Assembly: GCA_014904845.1 (NCBI GenBank)
Contig: MU119524.1
Span: 1 to 56,365, forward strand
DNA: 56,365 nucleotides
Direction: 5' to 3'
DNA from: Acephala macrosclerotiorum
Lineage: Eukaryota; Ascomycota; Leotiomycetes; Helotiales; Mollisiaceae
Shown: piece by piece, positions 26,032 to 36,871 of the stretch
How positions within the stretch are numbered: position 1 is the stretch's first letter
Layout: each line of letters starts with the position of its first letter
The notes under the pieces: generated by a model
Told to the model about the DNA's origin: nothing
What the model saw: the letters and a program-made list of their open reading frames with translations, nothing else
Databases searched by the model: none
Position numbers and translations under genes: made by a program

Positions 26032-28367
26032 TCAGATAAGGGCAAGAGTCTGCTCTTCCCACTCATCAAATAATTTCTCACCTTCAGGTCCCCAGACTTC
26101 AGCAAGTCCTTTTCTTACATATTTATGGGGATCGGAAGAGCTCGGAACCAATAATAAGACATAGGATGGATGGCCATTAGGTCCAGAATTGGATGAAAGT
26201 AATAGCCCTATGACTTCCGCAAGAACATCATTCCAGATGTCTATAAACACAGGAACATCGTCTCCTAACGTGGAGCCGTCGGTCATTTGCAGAATGGGTC
26301 GACTACCGGCGTCATGGAATCGAACATTGAGACTCCGTACTCGCCCAACTACTTTTAACCAAGCTCCAGTCACACCCCCAAACGCGTTGCGACCTTCAAT
26401 TTGGACCTCTACTTCAAGGACCTTGATCCTGGACTTATTTGGGTAGCCTCCCGCGAAGATCCAGCCCCAACTGACTTCACAATCGAGACCTGCCCACGAC
26501 CAAGATGGGGACCGATATTTCAAGGGCCTTGAACCTTTTTGATGAGGAAGTCGGTACCAAGCAAGACCTAAGTGGATGTCTACCTCCCAAATACCTGCAA
26601 GATACGAAGAACGTGTGTATTGTAACCAAAGTCTTGCTAATGCTGATATGGCAGGTAGTTTCTGGATTACCGGGAGTAGAAATTAGTATAGTTTTTCCAG
26701 AAGAGGATATAGGGGTCTGAACGGAGAGCATATTCTGGGGTTACTGTGGTGAACCCGGGATTTTAAGCAACCGGGGAAGATGAAACTTCATCAAGAGTCT
26801 GCAAACTTACATCAGATGCTATTGTTAGTTCCCGTTTCGAGTAGTTCTCTCCGACGATAGAATTATACCACATTTCCAACACCTCTTTTGAGCTCTTTCC
26901 TCGAAGGCGAAGTTGTAATCTCGACACGAGAGAAGGAAGTGGATGAAAATCATCATAAATTCGAGGGATGCCATCTTGAGGCGAAATCTCTTTTCTGCAC
27001 TCCCAGAACAGCTGCCTCTCGGTGAAGTGTATGATGCGAGTAGACAGAAGTCGCTCTTGACACGACCACGCTCGGCTTGAGAGCTTGCTCTCCTCGACCT
27101 CAGGAAGATCGGTATCGAGAATGTACGTGAAGTACAATGAGCTTTCCTGTTCTCCCGAAAGTTTGCTGGTGATTTCGATATCAAAATCCCCAGGAGACAG
27201 TGCACAAGTGTGACCTCGGTTATAGCAGCCAGAGTGTGCAGTATTGCCGTAGTCAGCAGCAATTGTAACCAATGCTTGACTATAAATTGACCCCATCTTG
27301 GATGATTCCACTTCCTAGTCGGACTTGGAATCTTGTACAATACACAATGCATCTATCCAGATGTACCGGATATTGAGACCGCGAGTAATTTCAAAGGCGT
27401 GTTTGATGGTAAGCAGCATTGCTGAATGATCAATACATGACATTCGCGAGGGAAGCGTAGTAGTGCTAGTCTGATACTTGCTCGCAACAACGTCACCCCC
27501 TGAAGGATTGTCAACTCAGTGACTGACACGCCATGAAGAGTCCGACATGGAAACAGCGTGGGAAAAAAAAAAATGATATGATGGATTCGAATCACCTGGA
27601 CAGCAAGAGACGATGTAAGTGAAGGGGAGACCGCAGAAGCATATCGCTAAATGGGACTGGGAAACTTACAACAATAGCTCAACGCAACGTAAACTTTATC
27701 TTTCGACTTAACTTCAACTAGTCTTGCATTGGACGAGAGTTCACCGAAGGCCATTAAGTCAATAAGTCTTTTCGGCCCTGCATAGCCATCATGGCTGGCT
27801 TCAACATGTTCCTCGCGGCCGAGCTCAATGTCCGGAATTGCAGCACATGCATGCTCTTGTATACAAGTTGTAAGCCATTGGCTAGCAGCCTGTATTGATG
27901 ACTTCGCAGATGTATCGATCAAAGCTTCATGAGTAGTACTAGCAAGATCGGCAATTGGAGAGCCTAACACAAATTGGTCAGCAAATGGAATTAACATTGT
28001 ATGAACGCACCTTACCTGTTATGGTTCTGATGAAGGTAGTACCTTGGTCAACTGGATGATTCTCTGCGTTAGCAAAGCTCAAGCACGACGCACGACCTTG
28101 TCGTCCAGCCCTTCGCATTTTACCAATGCTCAAATATATAGGTCCTGTAGCTGGCGTTCCTTCCACATCCATTAGATCCCTGCCAGTAATTCTAGAAAAT
28201 GCCATCCAGCACATAGCGCACCCATCAGGATCCGGAATGTAGCCTGAAGCGAGTTCAGCCCAGGTCAAAGTGTGCCTGTAGCCGCCAGGAGCAGTAAGAG
28301 ACTCATAGTTGATGCCGCGACACGCCTCGCACAACGTCTTGTTGGATCTTAGGAACGTTGCAGACAT
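26032..28367 (-). pseudogene. HET-domain protein with an in-frame TAG at codon 277
   Basis: Four exons fit without a frame break: 28,367-28,016, 27,963-27,670, 27,499-26,811 and 26,661-26,032 (655 codons including stop). The start is the ATG giving MSATFLRS. HET proteins trigger cell death when unlike hyphae fuse. Landmarks of the domain are all present: PKRLIDL (181-187), ALSYCWG (211-217, split by an intron), IRYIWIDALCIVQD (259-272), SSKMGSIYSQA (about 280-290), SSRAWSCQERLLSTR, SDKLPAISALARLW and YRSPSWSWAGLD. The Trp of the conserved D-W-x-x-E-S motif is TAG (27,315-27,317) instead of TGG, so the protein would stop after 276 residues. On the + strand the change is C->T before A, the RIP context. 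The rest of the frame is intact, so the break is recent or a polymorphism. A base-call error is the main alternative. Confidence 0.88.
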
Positions 28368-28924
28368 CTTTTCATGAACCGGAGCGCTCAAAGTCGTACT
28401 TTCGGTGAGGCTGTAGCGTTGGAGCTCGAAGAATGTTAATATAGTCTAGGTTGCTAGATAATCGAGATCGTAGCTCATCGTGAACGGGAGAAAAAGACAA
28501 TTGGTGAAGAGAAGACTGCGTTGAAGTTCTGCGTCGAAGCTCTGATATAAATGAAGGAAGAAGTTGCTGATTGAAAGGCAGGCTCAGGTTCAGGCAGCGG
28601 CGCCCATGCCGACTTCGGTTAGACCCAACACATGACCATCCTGAAGCCGGTGAGGAAAGAGTGTTGTACCTTTTCAAAAACAAATTCGTTCTCCCCAAAA
28701 TGCAGAGAAATACTGTTTAGAATATTTTTGATTCTTTCACAGTCTTTATAAATCAAGCAAGACTTAAGTGCAAGCTGAAAGGAAGGATACCACGTGACCC
28801 TCACAGCTTTCAGGCTGGTTTGGTCCTTGGCCTCCAATGCTTTTGGAAGCAATCGTCTGAGCAGTATATAAGGCGTTAAATTATTCTATATTTCGTTGAG
28901 CTCGTATCTCATATCCAATCCTAC
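28368..28924. other. Intergenic, no gene seen
   Basis: This separates the stop of the acid phosphatase gene from the start of the HET gene, both on the minus strand. It must hold the HET promoter. No clear TATA box or coding exon was found. Confidence 0.5.
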
Positions 28925-30638
28925 TCAAGAGGAAATCGTCCCATCATAATCCATCCCGCTCGTCGCATTCGCAACCGTATAATTCCCAAAACAAGCAAAA
29001 TCATAATTACTCAACGCATAAGAGTTTGCCTGACTCTCAATAAAAGCCTCCATCTCACACATTCCATCCACTCTCCCACTCGTTGCATTCCCACAAGCAC
29101 CTCCTCGGATCGTATTCAACGGCACAATTCCATTATTCAACCGCATGCGAATGAACTTGTGGGTGGCGTTGTTAGGATCATATCCATATTGTGTAGGAGT
29201 GTATGCTATTCTGTGTTCCTTGATTGGGGCAGGGTCGGGGACTGAACAGCCGATGATCTCGGTGATGAGGCGCGCGCCGAAGGGGGTGAGGTGGGAGAGA
29301 TCGAAGTGGCGATTGGGGTTGGGAGGGTATTGGGTGAGGGATGGCGGGTCCCTGAAGTAGTCGATGGACATGGCAGTGAGCGTTGAGATGATGATGTCGT
29401 CGTGGGAAAAGTCGGCATAGAAGGGTTGGTTGAGGGGGAAGTCGGCGGGGTTATCGGTGATTGTGGAATTGACTGATGAGTTGGAAGACGTGATGTAGGT
29501 ATGTTGGAGACGGGCGAGGAGTTCTTGTACGTATCCGATGCCTTGGGCACGGCCTGTAGGATTTCCGTAGGCGTAATCGTAGAAGTCTAGAGATGTTAGA
29601 GAATAAAGTCAAGATACGGGGTTGATATTACAGGAAAACTTACACTCGATATCACGGGAATTCTCAAACCCAGCCCATTCATCTGCAGTGAAGAGGTAGC
29701 AGAAGTCGGACATCCCTATATAGTTGTACTCGTATGCGCAAATGCCTTGCATGGCATAGGTATCGTTGGTAGTCAGGGTGAAGCCCGAAGGTGCATACTT
29801 CTGCAATCGGGCAGTAGCGGGACCCAAATACTTGGGCAGATATGTGAAGACATCCAGATCGCCCAAGTTGCCAATTCCAGCTGTGTTGTCATTGAAGCAA
29901 CTGTCGTACGATGCCAATGTGTTGTTCTCGGTTCCTCCTTCGGGGATGATGACGACGCTGAATGGCGAAGTGAAGTTCGCCAATGTCGCGTCAGGAACAA
30001 GCTGCCAGCTTGTGCCAAAGAATCCGAGGGCCCAATTGATCTGGCTGTTCTCGATTCTGGATTGAGAGGTGGTTCTCAAGACCACAGGTTCCCGCGCGGT
30101 GCCATTGGGGTAGCTGGCGTTGTATGACAGCTGGCCAACAGTAGCATTATACAATGTCCTTCCATATCTGTTCCAGAAAGTTACTCCTGACGCGAACTCA
30201 GTCGAAGCTCCAATTCCAGTGAGCAAACCAGTGCTTGGCAGGGCATATTGGTATCCATTGAGAAAACTAAGTGGGCCGGTGAAGGAAGCGGATGTATTCC
30301 CAGAGGTGAAATTTGAGAGCTTCTCGGCGAATCGCGCATCGTTTCCACCGTCGTAAAGAGAACTCGTTGGGAATCGTTGTGCATGGCGTTGCAGAGTGCT
30401 GACAGATTCCTACATGTGTTAATTAACGTCTGCAATGTAGAGACGGAGCACTTACAATTTGACAGCCATCTGGCAAGCCTACGTAACCTACGCCAAAATA
30501 ATCTTCGTCGTTATCGCCATAAGCTGAGACTTCTCCCCAGCTTCTGGAAATCTGGCTGATATCCGTGAGCAAGTCGACAGCTGCGTGCACTTGGGCAGCG
30601 ACGACGATAGCCCCAAGGGCAATATTTGAGAAGAACAT
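28925..30638 (-). CDS. Secreted histidine acid phosphatase (phytase-like)
   Basis: Three exons, 30,638-30,456, 30,409-29,644 and 29,586-28,925, give 536 aa with introns of 46 and 57 bp that keep frame. Residues 1-19 form a signal peptide ending VHA. The catalytic motif of branch-2 histidine phosphatases, R-H-x-x-R-x-P, is RHAQRFPT at 69-76 (His70 is the phosphorylated nucleophile in the family), and the proton donor pair His-Asp is in FSHDD (His378, Asp379). Length, DGCQI just before the motif, many N-x-S/T sites and Cys-rich C-terminal half (GGACGNATSG, ACFGNYT) fit a glycosylated, secreted phosphomonoesterase that frees phosphate from phytate or other esters. Substrate is not predictable. 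It is an intact, normally composed gene, unlike its HET neighbour 557 bp downstream. A TATA box lies 83 bp before the start. Confidence 0.92.
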
Positions 30639-30720
30639 CTTGCTCGACCTTGACCTTCAATTGTTCAATTGACTGACAAAAAGAGACCCACCAACATTGC
30701 TCTCTGGGGCTGGAGAGCTC

Positions 30721-30726
30721 TTATAC
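30721..30726 (-). promoter_or_regulatory. TATA box of the acid phosphatase gene
   Basis: GTATAAGAG on the minus strand begins 83-88 bp before the ATG at 30,638, a usual fungal TATA distance. Confidence 0.55.
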
Positions 30727-32144
30727 CTACCAGCATGGTAAAGTTTAGATACCTTACAGCGTAGCGGAAAGTCGGGTGCCATTGATATCAAGAAAGAAAC
30801 TTTTCCTCGGTAGTCCCGCTGTTCATCGTAGCTGCTTCTTGGGGAATAATCGGCAGGAACCCGACGAGCACAAGCTCCAATGTGCCAAGATGATTGGAGG
30901 TGGGGTAGCTCGATCCAAAGTATGCGCATGGACGCCGCGCAAGTACCTTGGGTCATCTCAGAGCAATGGCGGGAATCCATCGCGCGAAATGTCCAGAGGA
31001 GGCTGGGAAAAAAGTGAGATGACGTAGATTTTGTGAGATTGAAAGGTGGGACGGCACTAACCATGGGCCCCCTGCAGGATCTAATCAGGATATTACCTAG
31101 GGTAGTACTATGACATGAAGAGGGCAGGAACCGCCGAACGATAAGAGCGGAATGGTGATGAGGCGGTGTCAAAGACTTGGTCTAGAGAACTTTAGGGGTT
31201 CACGTTCTTGGCGCTGATGAAGAGATTGGATGCTTTGATTTCGGGTCCGAACTTCGGGTCGGAAGCGCGGCTTTCTTTAGCCGGGACTGAATTAAATTGG
31301 CTCCAAACCTTCAACTATTCTTCCCAACTAACGCAAGACAGCTTTCATTTCAGTCCAATGCGAAATACAATACCAGATATATTCTGTTTCCAAACACCGT
31401 TCATCACTTGGTATGATCAAACGGTCATTCTTCGCAAACGCTTTATGGGAAGATAAGGATGCGCCTTTCACGTGATAAGTATATCATATAACCTCCCAGG
31501 TTGCCTCGGGTGAGATCTCATTTTCAACTGAAATGCTTTGTTGATGTTGCATGAGGTATCTGCCTCAGTAGATTTTCTTTTATATTCAGAACAAAAATTC
31601 CTTTTTCTGGAGGCAGCAGTGATCACGTGTTATCGTGCCATAGTGGGGTAATTTCAGACCGAGTAGCCAAACTCTCAAGCTGCAACTTCGCCTCACTTTC
31701 TATACTTCCTCGCTTTAATCGACGCCCCAGAGCACCACAAATCATGTCATTGGACCAAAGTGCGGATGCTGATACTCCAAAAAGAACTCGAGTCCCTTGG
31801 CTCCAATCAATTAAGCCTTTTCAACTCGGATATCTGCAAGAGGCTCGAGGTGCGTCCTGTTGTGAGACGGGATGTGAACAACTTACTGGCCTGCTTTATC
31901 GCCAGGCAACCATTGAGAGGAAAGCAAATATGAGTGTTTCCGGTGAGACTTTGGGGGCGATGCTAATCAATTGGACGAGTTGATGGAAGCGCCAGGGTCG
32001 AGTGTGAAGGATTCCGCTGGGCTGCATTAGGCATCGTATCGCAATCTCAACAGAATGGGCTGAAATTCTCTCACCTGTCGTGACCAACCCTCCTTTCTAT
32101 CTTTTGGCTCGCTCTGTCCCCTCTTTCCCCTCTATCTCGCGACG
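30727..32144. other. Divergent intergenic region with two CACGTG sites
   Basis: No convincing gene lies here between the minus-strand phosphatase and the plus-strand gene at 32,145. Perfect CACGTG palindromes at 31,469-31,474 and 31,624-31,629 match the core bound by the Pho4/NUC-1 family of phosphate regulators. They are about 830 and 990 bp before the phosphatase start, so a role in its control is possible but unproven. A pyrimidine-rich tract directly precedes the start at 32,145, as is common in fungal promoters. Confidence 0.45.
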
Positions 32145-34605
32145 ATGGCAGAAGCAGGAGCAGCTGGTTCCATTCCTGGTGTTGTTACCTTCGGTCTCCA
32201 GCTCGCAACAACAATCCACACATACGTTGAAGCAGTCTGGGAAGCCAAAGACAGACTTCGCGATGTTGCATTTGACATCAATTCGACTGCCTCTACGTTG
32301 AAGCAGCTTCAGGCTCTTCTCAATGCCGATCAAGAGCAGGCCACGAAAGTCTTCCGAGATGACGGAGTCAACGAGATCAGAGACCTCGCCATCGCTTGTG
32401 GAAAAGTCTATTCAACCATCGTCATTCTTCTGACCAAGGCTGGGTCACCCGATCAGCGAGGAAAAGTCCTAGCAGAGGCTGTCAATCCTCTTACGTTGAA
32501 GACATCCTGCCTCACTCGTCACATGAGATGGGCATGGCTCGCTCCTCGAATCAAGAGATGCCAGGGACAATTGAGATTGTTCAAGACAAAGCTGATCCTT
32601 ATGCTCCAACTCGCGAACCTTACTAGAGTTCAATTAGGGTAAGGCGTATCTTTCTGCTAGTCGGCTCTGAGACTGACTTGACACAGGTTGCCTGAGCGAC
32701 AACCTGGTTCCTTTCAGGAAGAATTGACTTTAAGAGCCTTATCAATTAAGCTCCGGAAGAAAGAACTTCGCACTTTTAGAATCTTGGTCGACAAATACGT
32801 GCCTGAAGAAGGAAACGCATCCGATGCCAGCTCCATTATGTCGTTAAAGGGACTTCAAGATTTCCGCATCGATGACAAAGCTAAATCTGGTTATGACTCC
32901 GATGAAGTCGTCATCGAGGAACGTGAGCCCCCAAAGCTAAGAACGAAGTGAGGATCACTTATCATTTCATTTACTTGTCGCTGAAATTCACAGGGTCAAC
33001 GAGCCAAACGATTCGACATCTTCTACCTCCCAGCCAGAGGAACCCGCTACGTAAGAGCAACTTCTTATCCATATATGTTTTAGACGCTAATATCTGGACT
33101 AGTGAAAATGTCAACGAGACCCTAGCAAAGGATGAGGCGGATGTTGACGACAATGCCTCCGAATGCGGCACTTTGGTTGACGAGCCCCAAAATGGGAAGT
33201 CCGTCGACGCTGATCTCAAGAAGCCAGTAGCGGAAGAAGTGGTTGCCCCGCCCCCGCCGCCTCCGGCTCCCGTCGAGGTGAAGGAAGAACCAAAGCCTGA
33301 AGAGCCCAAAGATCAGCCCCAATGCACCAAGACTAATGATGGGAAAAAGGCTGAGGCCGACAAGCCTGCCGAAGAAATTGAAGGTATTAGCCTCACTACG
33401 ACCTCCAGTACATTCAGCCTTCTCCCAAGATGGTTGAAGAATCTCTTCGGCAAGAGAGAGGAGCAATTCGCTGATGACTGGGAGAGCCCAACCCTTGAAT
33501 GCTTCATTGTCTCGAATGAGTTTAAGCTACTAAAGCTGCCTTTCGGTCACCAGCGTCTGACGTACGGCCTAAAACGAACTCAGAGGAAGGTCGGATTGAC
33601 TTGGGATCAATACATGGCGTCTCCTAATAAGAAGGAAATCAGCAAAGCCATCAACAAAGCGAAATTGATCGATTCCCGCAAGCGAACCTGTGTTGCTATC
33701 GGCGCCCAGAAGAAGGCTGATCTCGATTTCATCGTGCTATTTATGAGCTTGGGACCCAAGGTTGACCCAGTCCACTTCAAGGATGCCGTTGGTCGCATCT
33801 TCACCTTCCCATACGAGAGCTGCCGAACTTGGGAGGCAAGTCACATTCGCCCTTTTTGTTGCGACTAAGTCTGACTTATAATTTCTAGACTGTGAAGAAA
33901 ATCATCGAAGAGGCATTCCTCCACGTCGAAGTCCTCGGCCCCCATGTTCACGCCGGACACTTTGACCTAATCGGACCAAACGGCTCCATCATCCTGCCAA
34001 GCCTCTGGACATCCCTCATTCAACCAGGAGACCACATCACCATGCACATGTGGCCAATGCCAGAACCAATTCGACAAGGTCCTCCTCCAGGATTCCTTGG
34101 CACGGGTCCCCCTCCTCCCCCTCCAGGGTGGCAACCAGGAGGGCCACCGCCTCCTCGCCCAAGAATGCCTGGTCCTCCAAACCCACCACCTCCTCCAGGA
34201 TGGGTGGGGCAATGGCCTCCTCCACCACGTCCTCGCAGCGGTCCTCCCGTCATCGTGACGCCTCCTCCACCGATCGTCAAGATGCAACCTAAGAAGAAAC
34301 CTCAACCAGTCAGCATCTTCAGTTGGATGGCTGGGAAGCCTGCTTATCGTCGTCGTCGCGCTTATTGGAGCGATTCTGACTCTGAGGATGGAAGCGAGCT
34401 GATGTCTGATTCTGACATTGAGAATGAGGATGTGGATGTTGAGCTTGCTATCAACTTTGAGAAAGAGGAGGAGAATGCTAAACTCGGGCTTGGAGAGTTG
34501 TTGGGTAAGTTTACTAATGCGTTGGATACGCTTGGTGGGAATGATTTGGACAGCGATGCGGACTCAGTTTCCAGCAGCTCTAGTGGAAGCTTGATTGATG
34601 ATTGA
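32145..34605 (+). CDS. Proline-rich protein with fungal N-terminal helical domain and ubiquitin-like domain
   Basis: Five exons, 32,145-32,638, 32,687-32,947, 32,994-33,050, 33,103-33,835 and 33,889-34,605, give 753 aa. Introns are 46-53 bp, and the last one is a GC-AG intron. The start sits in GACGATGGC. Residues 1-120 (GVVTFGLQLATTIHTYVEAV...) resemble the helical N-terminal domain that fungal NLR-like and ankyrin proteins share. Residues 270-370 are acidic and Pro/Lys-rich. About 491-572 (VGRIFTFPYESC, then FLHVEVLGPHV, HFDLIGPNG, ITMHMWPMP) is a ubiquitin-like domain of a type common in Pezizomycotina (ULD_2-like). Residues 573-650 are a run of PPPP motifs with Gly and Trp, and the C-terminus is acidic Ser/Asp-rich. 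This looks like a cytosolic scaffold or signalling protein. The biochemical role is unknown. Confidence 0.85.
33836..33888 (+). other. GC-AG intron
   Basis: The donor is GAG|GCAAGT instead of GT, with a CTGAC branch-like site and TTTCTAG acceptor. Removing 53 bp joins ESCRTWE to TVKKIIEEAF in frame, restoring the ubiquitin-like domain. Retaining it adds a stop soon after. Confidence 0.8.
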
Positions 34606-35475
34606 AACCTCGACAACTGAAGCATTTGGAATGAAAGCCTGGGGGACAATGACGAAGCTTGGACCTGAGGTCGAAGTTATGGCAGTTTTTTTTTAGCGGG
34701 TTCTCCAGTTTCTCTTGTTGTCTTCATTTCATTTCATTTTATTTTCTTGTTCTTAGGCACTGCTCGTTCGTTATGTTGTCAGATTCCATATTGCCCTCCC
34801 TCAAGCTCAACAACAAAATACCAAAAACAAGCACTATGCAAAATAATGAAAGTCACGATCTTCAAGGTACAAACCAGACCAAACCTGATTCTATGCGCTT
34901 GCAATATCAAAACTCGTATCCCTCTTCCAGCCGCAAAACCGTTAAACCTCCACACACCACCTTAAATCATCCTGCATCCCTTATTGGTTCTCACAGACAG
35001 GCACAAACAAACCCCTCATGCAACTCAGGGCACACGACATGAACCTCTAAGGCAGGATGAGCAACGTGGCACCTATCAGCAACATTTCAGCTCCGAACTC
35101 CTGCAGCTCCTTCTGAGTCTCGAATCAATTGGAACCCCGCAGCTGACACATGTCGTTGTTCACTTGCAATATGCAGGCATGATTGAATCTAGCAATCCGT
35201 AAAATGGCATACATCCAAACTAAGACCTAATTCCCGTACCATGAAAAAATGAACTTTCTTCGTTCAAGACAAGCGACCATTTCGTAAAATGTTCGCCAAA
35301 CCCAAGAACCCCTTTCCGCCCTCGCTTCTGCCCCACCCACTTCTCGCTTCCCCCTTCCTTTCCCCACTTGACCCACCCACAATCGGCACATCAACGGCCC
35401 TCCTCCAAAAAATTGCAATATAGATTTAAAAAAACAAAATTTCCTCTCATCCAATCAAAAGATGGTATACATATA
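34606..35475. other. Intergenic, no gene seen
   Basis: This is the 3' flank of the proline-rich protein gene and the 5' flank of the tRNA gene. Several short frames occur but none with domain signal or plausible start context. Confidence 0.5.
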
Positions 35476-35557
35476 TCTTCTGTGGCGCAATTGGCTAGCG
35501 CGTTCGACTGTTATGAAGTGCAATCGAGAGGTTGGAGGTTCGAGCCCTCCCAGAAGA
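35476..35557 (+). tRNA. tRNA-Asn(GTT) with a 9-nt intron
   Basis: A full cloverleaf folds: acceptor TCTTCTG/CAGAAGA, D-arm GCGC-AATTGGCTA-GCGC, anticodon stem TTCGA/TCGAG (one G-U pair), and T-arm GGAGG-TTCGAGC-CCTCC. The anticodon GTT is at 35,510-35,512. The loop is 16 nt rather than 7, explained by a 9-nt intron (35,514-35,522) one base after the anticodon, the standard place. Internal A and B boxes (TGGCGCAATTGG and GGTTCGAGCCC) are intact. Confidence 0.95.
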
Positions 35558-35558
35558 G

Positions 35559-35562
35559 TTTT
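35559..35562 (+). terminator. RNA polymerase III T4 terminator
   Basis: TTTT follows two bases after the tRNA acceptor stem, and a second TTTT lies three bases further. Confidence 0.75.
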
Positions 35563-36028
35563 CTTTTGGTTCTTAGGCTGGAATTTAGTTGCCCAGTAGA
35601 GGTGGCGGTGGTTGAAAATGGGGGTTTTCTTCGTTTTATTTTTGTATTAGGAATTGTTGGTGCCTCTTCGTATGTCGGAGTCACGTTGGAATATGGAAAG
35701 GGATGAGGGGCACGCCTGGAGGGCACACCGGCGATTGGATATCGGTAATGGTTGTTTTAGAATGCAGTGAAATGACTTCAAAGTCTTAAGAGGTATCAGG
35801 GAAAGACAACGTGCATTCAAAATCTTCTATCCTTGATCGTATCCAATCAAACGTGCTTGCCGCGGAATTTCCTCATCTTCCTCCTAGCCAAAGAGGGAAT
35901 ATGAACTACTGAATCTTTTACTCATGATATCTCCTACCGCCCCTTACACCAGTCAAACCCACTCCAACATCGAATTCGACACCACTTGAGCACGCCCATC
36001 CATCCTGCAACAAGTATCCTAACTTCGA
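35563..36028. other. Intergenic, no gene seen
   Basis: The sequence has normal composition between the tRNA and the small gene candidate. Nothing is recognisable. Confidence 0.5.
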
Positions 36029-36326
36029 CTAGTGGCGAGAGTGAGATGTCGTAGCAGACCAGTCTTGAGCGTGGTAATATGTTTGATATCGCTTTGCATG
36101 ACGCAAGTCTTCAACGAGAAGAATGCTGTCCTCCTCTTCGTGTTGTGCCCAATATCGAGAATAGAATCTGGTAGACCAGGATCTCGAGAATATCATATCA
36201 CTTGGTAGGACGGCCTTGACGTGGATCTTCGACAACAAGAAGACAGTGGTGAAGGTTGTCGAGATCTGCGGAGTGATAATAGGCGCAAAGGCTTTGCTGG
36301 TTGTAGGTGATGATAATTGGTGCCAT
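36029..36326 (-). CDS. Small gene candidate, 87 aa if spliced
   Basis: An ATG in the strong context CACCATGGC opens a frame MAPIIITYNQQSLCAYY... that stops after 42 codons. Removing 34 nt (36,168-36,201, GTGATA...ACCAG) joins it in frame to FYSRYWAQHEEEDSILLVED and on to a stop at 36,029. The two halves carry a similar block, LLVVEDPRQGR and ILLVEDLRHAKR, which supports them being one protein. A 34-nt intron is shorter than usual for fungi, so a one-base shift in the genome or assembly is an alternative. No signal peptide or known domain is seen. The longer frame starting at 36,481 would place the TATA box inside the coding region and is less likely. Confidence 0.4.
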
Positions 36327-36401
36327 GGTGACTGTTTGCGAGATGGATGTATACAGATTTGGGTGCTGTGTACTCTCGGGAGAGAAGGTAGATTGATCTT
36401 G

Positions 36402-36409
36402 TATTTATA
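36402..36409 (-). promoter_or_regulatory. TATA box of the small gene candidate
   Basis: TATAAATA on the minus strand lies 76-83 bp before the ATG at 36,326, an ideal core-promoter spacing. Confidence 0.5.
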
Positions 36410-36871
36410 GAACGATTGAAGTCTAAGACAAGAGCGATCTGGGGTGGGAAGGGAGATATGCTTCACTTCTATACTTCTCATTGACCTAACCTTAGATTTT
36501 TACCTGTTAATAGTGGATTTGCATGTCAATGGTCGAGCGCTCTCTGACCTACCCTATTGTTCGGCTTGAAAATCTGGTAAAGCGGGCAAGACTTTGATTC
36601 GAACCTTGCAATCTTATGAGGCGTCGAGAAAGTGCTGGAATTGATTGTATGTGATAGTCGCAGGCACTCTGATGCGGGCTCTCCTATCTCGTGGCTATAA
36701 TTGAGCCTACCTTTAAGAAATAATTGTCTCTTTGGCAAGAAACAAGTTGAACTTGGTGTCCGAGCTAGAATGGAACATTGCCAGAGCCTATAATGACTAG
36801 GCCGCTGCAGGAGAAAAGAGCCCAAGCGTGAAAAGAAAAGGTTGAGGCGGAAGGTGGAAGGTGGCAGCCCA

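Noticed and set aside
25899..26105. 68-codon minus-strand frame at the 3' end of the HET gene
   Set aside because: It overlaps the last exon out of frame and runs into the 3' flank. No homology signal.
29747..30127. 126-codon plus-strand frame
   Set aside because: It is antisense to exon 2 of the acid phosphatase, whose catalytic motifs and splice sites fix the coding strand.
30657..31172. 171-codon minus-strand frame upstream of the acid phosphatase
   Set aside because: It contains the TATA box and leader of that gene and encodes a low-information Ser/Pro/His-rich string. It is a chance frame.
31627..31983. 118-codon plus-strand frame upstream of the ubiquitin-like-domain gene, with an internal ATG at 31,744
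   Set aside because: It shows no domain, unconvincing composition and lies in a promoter region. A short real gene cannot be excluded.
33967..34305. Gly/Trp/Arg-rich minus-strand frames opposite the polyproline region
   Set aside because: They are antisense shadows of CCN codons in the real plus-strand gene.
36029..36481. 150-codon minus-strand frame starting MRSIEVKHISLP
   Set aside because: Its first part contains the TATA box and 5' leader of the better supported start at 36,326. Only its last ~45 codons were kept, as exon 2 of the small gene candidate.
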